Positions 16,860-23,949 of a stretch of DNA of 64,000 bases are shown here, one piece after another. This DNA comes from Arthrobacter sp. FW305-BF8 (GTDB taxonomy: Bacteria > Actinomycetota > Actinomycetes > Actinomycetales > Micrococcaceae). The translations under genes were made by a program, and so were the position numbers. The stretch spans positions 1,736,001-1,800,000 of the forward strand of contig NZ_CP084561.1 in the NCBI RefSeq assembly GCF_021789315.1, in the 5' to 3' direction. The notes below the pieces were generated by a model, which saw only the letters and a program-made list of their open reading frames with translations, made no database searches and was not told the DNA's origin. Each line of letters starts with the position of its first letter. Position 1 is the stretch's first letter.

Positions 16860-16863
16860 TCAA
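16836..16863 (-). promoter_or_regulatory. leaderless promoter of the hydrolase
   Basis: On the minus strand, TTGAAC (16858-16863) and TAGGGT (16836-16841) are separated by 16 bases, and the ATG at 16829 follows after six bases. The -35 box overlaps the -10 box of the opposite promoter. Confidence 0.55.
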
Positions 16864-16865
16864 GC

Positions 16866-16883
16866 ATGAGGTTTAGCTGCTGA
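16866..16883 (+). CDS. putative 5-codon leader peptide MRFSC
   Basis: ATG AGG TTT AGC TGC TGA begins six bases after a TAGAGT -10 box, as expected for a leaderless start. Its TGA overlaps the ATG of the YibE/F gene (TGATG at 16881-16885), so the pair would be translationally coupled. The single Cys codon just before the stop recalls short Cys-codon leader ORFs in other actinobacteria, but one Cys is weak evidence for attenuation. Translation is not demonstrated. Confidence 0.35.
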   Translation: MRFSC

Positions 16884-18325
16884 TGGGTGCAGGTCACTCC
16901 CACGGTCATACAGGGCATACGGAGCCAACCGCTGAAGCGATGGCCGCCCGCACGAAAGCAAACAGGATTCTGGCTGCGGTACTGATCCCGCTGACCCTGC
17001 TGACCCTTGCGGCCATGGCCGCTCTTTGGCCCTCGGGCAGCAAGGAAGGCCTCACCCTGGCCAACCCGTATGCCGCAGCCCCGGGAGTCACTTTCGACAC
17101 CGGGCGGATCCAGCGCGTCGTCACCGAGAGCTGCACGCAGGCCTCAGCTGGAGACGCGGCAGCCCAAAACGGTACAGCCCAGGGCAGCACAGACGGCGGC
17201 TCGCAATGCACCTTCGCGTTCACCGAGCCGGACAAGGGCGGCAATCCGGTCAAGGTGGTGATCAACCCGGACATCGCCAAGTCGCACGGCGTCAAGGTGG
17301 GCGACAACATCCGCTACCTGAACCTGTCCCACGCCCAGGCGGCTGCCACCGGCGCCGATGCCCCGGCGGCCCAGGGGTCGCCGTCGTACATCTTTGTGGA
17401 CTTTGTCCGCACCATGCCGATCATCCTGCTGGCCATCCTCTACGCCGTCGTGGTGGTGGCCGTGGCGCGCTGGCGGGGGCTGCGCGCCCTGATCGGCCTC
17501 GTCGGCGCCTACTTTGTGCTGGGCAGCTTCATGCTCCCGGGCCTCGTGGAGGGCAAACCGCCGCTCCTGCTGGCCCTGGTGGGTTCGACGGTGATCATGA
17601 TCGGCGTGCTGTACTTCGCGCACGGCTTCTCGGCGCGGACTTCGACGGCGCTGCTGGGCACCATTTTCGGGCTCGGCATCACCGCCCTGCTCGCGGCCTG
17701 GGCCACCGACGCCGCGAACCTCGCCGGCGTGGGAAGCCACGACGCCGCCACGCTCGTGAACATCTCGGACAGCATCTCCATCTCCGGCATCATCCTGTGC
17801 GGACTCATCATCTCCGGGCTCGGCGTGCTGAACGACGTCACCATCACGCAATCGTCCGCGGTGTGGGAACTGTACGAACTCGCTCCCAACACGAGTGCCC
17901 GGAAGCTGTTCTCCTCGGCGATGCGGATCGGCCGCGACCACATCGCCTCCACCGTGTACACCATTGCGTTCGCCTATGCGGGCGCCGCCCTGCCCATCCT
18001 CATCATCGTGATGCTCTACAACCGTCCGCTGGGGGAGGCGCTGACCAGCGCCGAACTGTCCGAGGAGGTCATCCGCACCCTCGTCGGCTCGATAGGCCTG
18101 GTGCTGGCGATTCCGGTCACCACGCTGATCGCCGTGCTGGTGGTCAAGGCCACGGGCGTCCGGTCCGGCGGCCATGCCGCCATAACGGCCGACGACGTCG
18201 ATGACGCCGGTGCGCTCGCGGCCGCTGCGGCGGTGGCTGGCCGGGAACGTGCTGAAGCTGACGCGCCGCCGGCGACCCGGCGGGGACGGCGTGCCGCGCC
18301 GCGTGACCAAACCCAGCGGGACTGA
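16883..18325 (+). CDS. YibE/F family membrane protein
   Basis: A 480-residue protein of the YibE/F family, function unknown. A His-rich start (GHSHGHTGH) is followed by one membrane helix, then an extracytoplasmic region of about 130 residues (residues 45-175) containing two Cys. A block of about seven helices spans residues 180-430. The C-terminal 50 residues are cytoplasmic and Arg/Ala-rich. YNRPLGEALTSAELSEEVIRTLVGSIGLVLAIP is the conserved YibF core. The N-terminal His cluster could bind metal. The start ATG overlaps the stop of the five-codon leader frame. Confidence 0.85.
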   Translation: MGAGHSHGHTGHTEPTAEAMAARTKANRILAAVLIPLTLLTLAAMAALWPSGSKEGLTLANPYAAAPGVTFDTGRIQRVVTESCTQASAGDAAAQNGTAQGSTDGGSQCTFAFTEPDKGGNPVKVVINPDIAKSHGVKVGDNIRYLNLSHAQAAATGADAPAAQGSPSYIFVDFVRTMPIILLAILYAVVVVAVARWRGLRALIGLVGAYFVLGSFMLPGLVEGKPPLLLALVGSTVIMIGVLYFAHGFSARTSTALLGTIFGLGITALLAAWATDAANLAGVGSHDAATLVNISDSISISGIILCGLIISGLGVLNDVTITQSSAVWELYELAPNTSARKLFSSAMRIGRDHIASTVYTIAFAYAGAALPILIIVMLYNRPLGEALTSAELSEEVIRTLVGSIGLVLAIPVTTLIAVLVVKATGVRSGGHAAITADDVDDAGALAAAAAVAGRERAEADAPPATRRGRRAAPRDQTQRD

Positions 18326-18377
18326 GTGCCGCCGTCGGCCTCCCGCCCGGGATTCCGCCCGATTTGCCCGCCTTTGA

Positions 18378-18383
18378 GACAAT
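18378..18383 (+). promoter_or_regulatory. candidate -10 box (GACAAT) before dusB
   Basis: GACAAT lies exactly six bases before the GTG at 18390, with no ribosome binding site between. The same hexamer and spacing occur before the CitE-type lyase gene at 57438. Confidence 0.45.
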
Positions 18384-18389
18384 GGACGG

Positions 18390-19571
18390 GTGACTGTTGT
18401 AGCAACGCCGCCCGCCCCCCGGCTGGAACTTCCGCCGCTGAAACTCGGCCCCATCACCGTGGACACCCCGGTGGTGCTCGCCCCCATGGCCGGAATCACC
18501 AACACCGCCTTCCGCAGGCTCTGCCGTGAATACGGCGGCGGGCTGTACGTGGCTGAGATGGTCACCTCCCGTGCCCTGGTGGAGCGCACCCCGGAATCGC
18601 TGCGCATCATCTCCCACGACGACGACGAGAAAGTCCGGTCCGTCCAGCTCTACGGCGTGGACCCCGTCACCGTGGGTGCGGCCGTCCGCATGCTGGTGGA
18701 GGAGGACCGGGCAGACCACATCGACCTCAACTTCGGCTGCCCCGTGCCCAAGGTCACCCGGCGCGGCGGCGGATCGGCCCTGCCGTGGAAAATCGACCTC
18801 TTCACGGCTATCGTCCAGACCGCCGTCCGGGAGGCGTCCAAGGGCGGCATCCCGCTGACCATCAAGATGCGCAAGGGCATCGACGATGACCACCTGACGT
18901 ACCTCGACGCCGGCCGGATCGCGCGCGATTCCGGCGTTGCCGCCGTCGCCCTGCACGGCCGCACGGCGGCGCAGTTCTACTCCGGCCAGGCGGACTGGTC
19001 CGCCATCGCCCGCCTGCGCGAGGCCCTTCCGGACATTCCGGTGCTGGGCAACGGTGACATCTGGTCCGCCGAGGACGCCGTCCGGATGGTCCGCGAAACC
19101 GGCGTCGACGGCGTCGTCATCGGCCGCGGCTGCCAGGGCCGGCCCTGGCTGTTCGGCGACCTGCAGGCAGCGTTCGAGGGCAGCGACCAGCGGCACCGTC
19201 CCAGCCTGCGCGAGGTGGCCGAGGGCGTCTACCGGCACGCTGAACTCATGGTCGAAACCTTCGGAAATGACGAATACAAGGCGCTGCGGGAGATCCGCAA
19301 GCACATGGCCTGGTACTTCAAGGGTTACGTGGTGGGCAGCGACCTGAGGACGAAACTGGCCACCGTGCCCACCCTCGAAGTGCTCCGCGAACTGCTGGAC
19401 CAGCTGAACATGGACCTGCCGTATCCCGGCGTCGACTCCGAAGGGCCCCGCGGGCGCGCCGGTTCACCCAAGAAGCCGGCCCTGCCCAAGGACTGGCTGC
19501 TCAGCCGCCAGCTGAACGAGGACCAGTCGCGGGACATCGCTGCGGCGGAACTGGATGTGTCCGGTGGCTGA
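18390..19571 (+). CDS. dusB: tRNA-dihydrouridine synthase DusB
   Basis: Reduces uridine to dihydrouridine in tRNA with FMN and NADPH. It is 393 residues long. APMAGITNTAFRRLC near residue 31 is the FMN-binding start. NFGCPVPKVTRRGGGSAL near residue 115 carries the catalytic Cys, and the phosphate-binding loop IGRGCQGRPWLF lies near residue 248. The C-terminal helical domain binds tRNA. The GTG at 18390 is probably leaderless. Its stop overlaps the start of the following dGTPase gene, so the two are coupled. Confidence 0.93.
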   Translation: MTVVATPPAPRLELPPLKLGPITVDTPVVLAPMAGITNTAFRRLCREYGGGLYVAEMVTSRALVERTPESLRIISHDDDEKVRSVQLYGVDPVTVGAAVRMLVEEDRADHIDLNFGCPVPKVTRRGGGSALPWKIDLFTAIVQTAVREASKGGIPLTIKMRKGIDDDHLTYLDAGRIARDSGVAAVALHGRTAAQFYSGQADWSAIARLREALPDIPVLGNGDIWSAEDAVRMVRETGVDGVVIGRGCQGRPWLFGDLQAAFEGSDQRHRPSLREVAEGVYRHAELMVETFGNDEYKALREIRKHMAWYFKGYVVGSDLRTKLATVPTLEVLRELLDQLNMDLPYPGVDSEGPRGRAGSPKKPALPKDWLLSRQLNEDQSRDIAAAELDVSGG

Positions 19572-20868
19572 AAGCCGGCTGGCGGAAGCCCGCACCACCC
19601 CGCAGGCACTGCCGGGCTACGAAACCCGCGACACCGCCCGCTGGGTGGAGGAGCCGCCCAAGAGCACGTACCGCTCCGACTTCGAGCGCGACCGCGCCCG
19701 TGTGCTGCACTCCTCGGCGCTGCGCAGGCTCGGCGCGAAGACGCAGGTGGTTGCCCCGGACACGGACGACTTCGTCCGCACCCGGCTGACGCACAGCCTT
19801 GAGGTGGCGCAGGTGGGCCGGGAACTGGGCCGTGCCCTGGGCTGCGACCCGGATGTCGTGGACACCGCGTGCCTCAGCCATGACCTCGGCCACCCGCCCT
19901 TCGGGCACAACGGCGAATCGGCGCTCAACGAGATGGCCCACGCGATCGGTGGGTTCGAGGGCAACGCCCAGACCCTGCGGCTGCTCACCCGGCTGGAACC
20001 GAAGGTGCTCGACCCGGAAGGCAGGCCGGCAGGCCTGAACCTCACCCGGGCCAGCCTTGACGCGGCCGCGAAGTACCCCTGGTCCGCCCTGGACGCCCCC
20101 GTGATCCACGGCCAGCGCACCAGCAAGTTCGGCGCCTACGAGGACGACCTGCCCATCTTCAACTGGATCAGGGAAGGCGCCCCGGAACGCCGGTCCTGTC
20201 TCGAAGCGCAGGTCATGGACCTGGCGGACGACATCTCGTACTCCGTGCATGACGTCGAGGACGCGATCGTGGCCGGGCACTTCCAGCTGCGGTGGATGGA
20301 CAACCCGGACCACCGGGCCCGCGTCGTGGGGTACGCCAAGCAGTGGTACCTGCCGCACAACGATCCTGCCGCCATCGACGCCGCCCTGGCCCGGCTGGAA
20401 GCCACCGATGTCTGGGTGCGCGAGGCGGACGGCAGCCGCAAGTCCATGGCGGCGCTGAAGGACATGACCAGCCAGCTCATCGGCAGGTTCTGCCAGAGCG
20501 CGCTGGAAACCACCCGCGCCGTCTACGGCCCGGCGAACCTGACCCGCTACAACGCCGAACTCATGGTCCCGGACGAGACCGTCCTGGAGATCGCGGTGAT
20601 GAAGGGCCTGGCCACCACGTTCGTGATGACCACCGACCACCGGCAGCCCATCTACGAGCGCCAGCGCGAGGTGCTCCACGCCCTGGTGACGGCGCTGAAC
20701 GCCTCCGGGGACCGGCACCTCGAACCGATGTTCGCCGCTGACTGGCGCGAAGCCGCCGACGACGCCGCCCGGCTCCGCGTGGTCATCGACCAGGTGGCAT
20801 CGCTGACGGACGGCTCGGCGCTGGCCATGTACGAACGGCTCGTGGGCAGCCTGCCGTCCCTGTGGTGA
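19555..20868 (+). CDS. dgt: deoxyguanosinetriphosphate triphosphohydrolase-like protein
   Basis: Hydrolyses dNTPs to deoxynucleoside and triphosphate, helping to balance the DNA precursor pool. It is 437 residues long. RTRLTHSLEVAQVGRELG near residue 80 and SHDLGHPPFGHNGE near residue 105 form the HD metal site. ADDISYSVHDVEDAI near residue 224 adds the distal Asp. The ATG at 19555 overlaps the end of dusB; GTG 19564 is an equally placed alternative. The dusB-dgt-dnaG order is typical of actinobacteria. Confidence 0.9.
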   Translation: MCPVAESRLAEARTTPQALPGYETRDTARWVEEPPKSTYRSDFERDRARVLHSSALRRLGAKTQVVAPDTDDFVRTRLTHSLEVAQVGRELGRALGCDPDVVDTACLSHDLGHPPFGHNGESALNEMAHAIGGFEGNAQTLRLLTRLEPKVLDPEGRPAGLNLTRASLDAAAKYPWSALDAPVIHGQRTSKFGAYEDDLPIFNWIREGAPERRSCLEAQVMDLADDISYSVHDVEDAIVAGHFQLRWMDNPDHRARVVGYAKQWYLPHNDPAAIDAALARLEATDVWVREADGSRKSMAALKDMTSQLIGRFCQSALETTRAVYGPANLTRYNAELMVPDETVLEIAVMKGLATTFVMTTDHRQPIYERQREVLHALVTALNASGDRHLEPMFAADWREAADDAARLRVVIDQVASLTDGSALAMYERLVGSLPSLW

Positions 20869-20929
20869 CGTTGGACTCAGCAGTCCACATATGCCCCGGA
20901 AGCGCTGCTCGTGCCAGTGGGCCAGAGAC

Positions 20930-20935
20930 TAGGAT
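20930..20935 (+). promoter_or_regulatory. -10 box (TAGGAT) of a leaderless dnaG transcript
   Basis: TAGGAT lies exactly six bases before the GTG start of dnaG at 20942, leaving no room for a ribosome binding site on the message. Confidence 0.5.
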
Positions 20936-20941
20936 TGCTTC

Positions 20942-22816
20942 GTGGCTGGGCTGATTAAACGGGAAGACATCGATGAAGTCCGCCAGCGCACGGACATCAA
21001 GGAAGTCGTCGACGGCTACGTCACGCTCAAGGGCGCCGGCCTCGGCTCCTACAAAGGCCTGTGCCCCTTCCACGACGAGCGCTCGCCGTCGTTCACCGTC
21101 CGCCCCCAGGTGGGCCGCTACCACTGCTTCGGCTGCGGCGAGGACGGCGACGTCATCTCCTTCGTGCAGAAGCTGGACCACACCTCCTTCCACGAGGCCG
21201 TGGAGAAGCTGGCCGCGCGGATCGGGTACGAGCTCCGCTACGAGGACGGCGGCACGGGTCCCAGCCGCGAGGAGGTCGGCAAGCGCCAGCGGCTCCTCGA
21301 TGCCCACAAGATCGCCGACGAGTTCTTCCGCGCCCAGCTGCTGACAGCCGGCGCCGCCGAGGGCCGGAAGTTCCTGCAGCAGCGGGGCTTCGACCGGGCA
21401 GCGGCCGACCACTTCGGCGTCGGCTACGCACCCCAGGGCTGGGATGCGCTGCTCAAGCATCTGCGGGGCCGGGGCTTTACTGATCCCGAGCTGAAGCTCA
21501 CGGGCATGTTCTCCGAAGGCAACCGGGGCATCTACGACCGCTTCCGGGGCCGCCTGATCTGGCCCATCCGGGACATCGCCGGCGACACCATCGGCTTCGG
21601 CGCCCGAAAGCTCTACGAGGACGACCAAGGCCCCAAGTACCTCAACACGCCGGAAACCACGCTCTACAAGAAGTCACAGGTGCTCTACGGGATCGACCTT
21701 GCCAAACGGAACATCGCCAAGGACCGGCAGCTGGTGGTGGTGGAGGGCTACACCGACGTCATGGCCTGCCACCTTGCCGGAATTCCGACGGCGGTGGCCA
21801 CCTGCGGTACAGCGTTCGCCGCCGACCACATCAAGATTGCCCGCCGGCTGCTGTCCGACGACGGCACCGGGGGAGAGGTCATCTTCACCTTCGACGGCGA
21901 TGCGGCCGGCCAGAAGGCGGCCCTGCGGGCCTTCGAGGAGGACCAGCGCTTCGTGGCCCAGACCTACGTGGCCGTCGAACCCACCGGGGCCGACCCCTGC
22001 GACCTGCGCCAGACGAGGGGTGACGCCGCCGTCCGCGACCTCATCGCGTCCCGGCGGCCGCTTTTCGAATTCGCCATCCGAGCCACCCTGCGGAAGCACA
22101 ACCTGGACACTGTGGAGGGGCGGGTCGCCGCGCTGCGTGAGTCCGCCCCCGTGGTGGCCCAGATCCGCGACGCCGGGCTCCGGCCCGGCTATGCCCGGGA
22201 ACTGGCCGGGTGGCTGGGAATGCCCATCGAGGACGTCTCCAGGGCAGTGGTGGCCGCCGCTAAGCGCGGCAGTGACCAGAGCAGCCAGAACGTGCCCGGC
22301 GTAGCCGCGCTCCCGCCGTCGGGCGTCATTCCGTCCTTCCATCGTCCCGATCCCCGGGACCCGGTGGCGTCCATGGAGCGGCAGGCCCTCGAGGTGGCGC
22401 TGCAGGAGCCGGCGATGCTGGGGGGTGCGGCCTGGGAGCGGTTCGCGACCGCCCGGTTCGCCACGCCCGCCTACCAGGCCATCCACGACGCCATCCGCGC
22501 CACGGCTCCAGGCTTCTCCGGCGATGCCGTGCAGTGGGTGGAAGCGTTGCGGCAGGAGGTTCCCGAGCCGCTGCAGCCGCTGGTGTCGGAGCTCGCCGTG
22601 GTGCCGCTGCCGGCCAACACTGCCGAAGCGGTGCAGAAGTACTGCCGGGACATCCTCGCCAGGCTGTTCGAGCTGCAGATCACCCGCATCAAGGCAGACA
22701 AACTGGGGCAGTTGCAGCGGCTCGATGCCACTGCCCACCCCGAGGAGTTCCAGCAGCTGAACCGCGAGCTCATGATGCTCGAAATGGAGCGCCGGTCGCT
22801 GCGCTCCGACGCCTAG
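20942..22816 (+). CDS. dnaG: DNA primase
   Basis: Synthesises RNA primers for chromosome replication. It is 624 residues long, normal for the family. An N-terminal CHC2 zinc finger (CPFHDERSPSF ... YHCFGCGEDGD, residues 40-65) is followed by the catalytic core with the TOPRIM motif VVVEGYTDVMA near residue 265 and FDGDAAGQKAA near residue 318. A C-terminal DnaB-interacting helical region ends the protein. The GTG start is supported by a -10 box six bases upstream. Two tRNA-Asn genes follow. Confidence 0.95.
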   Translation: MAGLIKREDIDEVRQRTDIKEVVDGYVTLKGAGLGSYKGLCPFHDERSPSFTVRPQVGRYHCFGCGEDGDVISFVQKLDHTSFHEAVEKLAARIGYELRYEDGGTGPSREEVGKRQRLLDAHKIADEFFRAQLLTAGAAEGRKFLQQRGFDRAAADHFGVGYAPQGWDALLKHLRGRGFTDPELKLTGMFSEGNRGIYDRFRGRLIWPIRDIAGDTIGFGARKLYEDDQGPKYLNTPETTLYKKSQVLYGIDLAKRNIAKDRQLVVVEGYTDVMACHLAGIPTAVATCGTAFAADHIKIARRLLSDDGTGGEVIFTFDGDAAGQKAALRAFEEDQRFVAQTYVAVEPTGADPCDLRQTRGDAAVRDLIASRRPLFEFAIRATLRKHNLDTVEGRVAALRESAPVVAQIRDAGLRPGYARELAGWLGMPIEDVSRAVVAAAKRGSDQSSQNVPGVAALPPSGVIPSFHRPDPRDPVASMERQALEVALQEPAMLGGAAWERFATARFATPAYQAIHDAIRATAPGFSGDAVQWVEALRQEVPEPLQPLVSELAVVPLPANTAEAVQKYCRDILARLFELQITRIKADKLGQLQRLDATAHPEEFQQLNRELMMLEMERRSLRSDA

Positions 22817-22858
22817 GGTGGACAGCCAAAGACGCCGATTTCGTTTCCGGGCAGGGTG

Positions 22859-22868
22859 TTGCTAGGCT
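22859..22868 (+). promoter_or_regulatory. tRNA-Asn promoter, TTGC + TAGGCT
   Basis: TTGCTAGGCT ends 14 bases before the tRNA. The same TTGCTAnnnT arrangement precedes the second tRNA-Asn (23057-23066, identical 14-base gap) and the tRNA-CAU gene (29179-29188). Confidence 0.5.
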
Positions 22869-22882
22869 AGTACCCGCTTCAT

Positions 22883-22955
22883 TCCTCCTTAGCTCAATTG
22901 GCAGAGCATTCGACTGTTAATCGAAGGGTTGCTGGTTCAAGTCCAGCAGGAGGAG
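22883..22955 (+). tRNA. tRNA-Asn (GTT), copy 1
   Basis: A 73-base cloverleaf. Acceptor stem TCCTCCT pairs with AGGAGGA, with discriminator G. D arm is GCTC/GAGC, anticodon stem TTCGA/TCGAA with loop CTGTTAA (anticodon GTT), T arm GCTGG/CCAGC with loop TTCAAGT. CCA is not encoded. It is identical to the copy at 23081-23153. Confidence 0.97.
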
Positions 22956-22961
22956 CGCGCA

Positions 22962-22996
22962 GTCCCCGTTCCGGCTTCCGGAACGGGGACTTTTTT
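22962..22996 (+). terminator. intrinsic terminator after tRNA-Asn copy 1
   Basis: A perfect 13-base stem (22962-22974 with 22978-22990, GTCCCCGTTCCGG start) around a 3-base loop, followed by six T at 22991-22996. Confidence 0.93.
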
Positions 22997-23056
22997 ATAC
23001 CCAGGAGGGGTATTCGAGCCCACTACTGGCGCCGATTTCCCATTGCGGCAGAACGT

Positions 23057-23066
23057 TTGCTAATGT
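23057..23066 (+). promoter_or_regulatory. tRNA-Asn promoter, TTGC + TAATGT
   Basis: TTGCTAATGT ends 14 bases before the second tRNA-Asn. About 50 bases upstream of this copy (GCCGATTTC ... CTTCAT) are recognisably related to those before copy 1, so the promoter was duplicated together with the gene. Confidence 0.5.
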
Positions 23067-23080
23067 CATACCTGCTTCAT

Positions 23081-23153
23081 TCCTCCTTAGCTCAATTGGC
23101 AGAGCATTCGACTGTTAATCGAAGGGTTGCTGGTTCAAGTCCAGCAGGAGGAG
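23081..23153 (+). tRNA. tRNA-Asn (GTT), copy 2
   Basis: Identical over all 73 bases to the copy at 22883-22955. The seven bases just upstream (CTTCAT with neighbours) and eight downstream (CGCGCAGTC) are also shared. It has its own promoter and terminator. Confidence 0.97.
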
Positions 23154-23159
23154 CGCGCA

Positions 23160-23199
23160 GTCCCGCGGTTGGCCCCAGAGCCGGCCGCGGGACTTTTTT
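23160..23199 (+). terminator. intrinsic terminator after tRNA-Asn copy 2
   Basis: GTCCCGCGG (23160-23168) pairs with CCGCGGGAC (23185-23193) and is followed by six T. The stem differs from that after copy 1 apart from the GTCCC base, so only the ends of the terminator are conserved. Confidence 0.9.
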
Positions 23200-23231
23200 G
23201 TGCCGCCAGTGCGGCGTCAGGCGCTGCGGCG

Positions 23232-23639
23232 TCAGACGAAATCCATCTCCACCTGGAGGAAGCGCTCTGCCTCCGCTATGGCGGCTTCAAACGCCTCCCG
23301 CTCCGTGGGGGACTTCCGCGGCTCGCGGGGGTGCCACTCGTGGGGCGAGGAGTGCACGCGTGTGAAGCCGCCGTCGGGCGGGGCATAGAAGATGCCGAAC
23401 CGCTGGACGGGCCATTCGGGAGAGGTTTCGGGGGCCACCAGCAGGGCGGCATTGAAAGCCGGGTTGAACCACTGGGCTATGGGCCGGCGCCGGTCCTCGG
23501 TGAAAAGTCCCGCCGCATAGAGCGCTGCCGACTGCGCACTGGTCTGGGTGCACAGCCGGTCCCACCACAACGGCAGAATGCCGGAGTCGCACCGCTGCCA
23601 CGTGGCCGGAAGCGGGGGATGATCCTGCCAGTGGGGCAC
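23232..23639 (-). CDS. hypothetical protein
   Basis: A 135-residue soluble protein I do not recognise. It is rich in Trp and Pro, with no signal peptide or membrane helix. The C-terminal half (TEREAFEAAIAEAERFLQ) looks helical. The GTG start at 23639 is preceded on the minus strand by TAAAGT with a 6-base gap, so the transcript is probably leaderless and the start is well supported. It converges on the tRNA-Asn pair. No functional clue comes from the neighbours. Confidence 0.7.
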   Translation of the reverse strand: MPHWQDHPPLPATWQRCDSGILPLWWDRLCTQTSAQSAALYAAGLFTEDRRRPIAQWFNPAFNAALLVAPETSPEWPVQRFGIFYAPPDGGFTRVHSSPHEWHPREPRKSPTEREAFEAAIAEAERFLQVEMDFV

Positions 23640-23645
23640 GTAACA

Positions 23646-23651
23646 ACTTTA
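23646..23651 (-). promoter_or_regulatory. -10 box (TAAAGT) of a leaderless transcript
   Basis: On the minus strand TAAAGT lies exactly six bases before the GTG at 23639. Confidence 0.5.
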
Positions 23652-23736
23652 TCGCGCAGGTACCCCAGCGAACAGATGGCCTGACGTCGATCGCCCCCGG
23701 TCCGGAGGTACGGCGCGGCTTAGTGGGAGCCGCGGG

Positions 23737-23916
23737 TCAGGACCGGTTCCACGGTCCTGGATTGACGCGGTACAGCAGGGCAGAACCGACGACGGCGCCC
23801 ACCAGGATGCCCAGCGCTGCGTTGCCCATCATCCTGCCGGCAAAGAATCCGGCCACGGCGCCGAGGATGGCTCCGAGGAACAGCCCTCTGCCGTTGCGGT
23901 GGGGTTTGCGGGTCAT
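23737..23916 (-). CDS. small hypothetical membrane protein
   Basis: A 59-residue frame: MTRKPHRNGR, then two glycine-rich hydrophobic stretches (LFLGAILGAVAGFFAG and LGILVGAVVGSALLY), ending NPGPWNRS. The GxxxG-like spacing in both segments resembles small two-helix glycine-zipper proteins. It lies downstream of the Bcr/CflA exporter gene on the same strand, 33 bases after its stop. Coding is supported by the clean charge-hydrophobic pattern; a longer frame in another register over the same bases (23720-23992) has shadow-like Arg/Pro composition. Confidence 0.6.
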   Translation of the reverse strand: MTRKPHRNGRGLFLGAILGAVAGFFAGRMMGNAALGILVGAVVGSALLYRVNPGPWNRS

Positions 23917-23949
23917 GCTGCCAGCCTACCCGGGGTGCCGCAGGGGACG

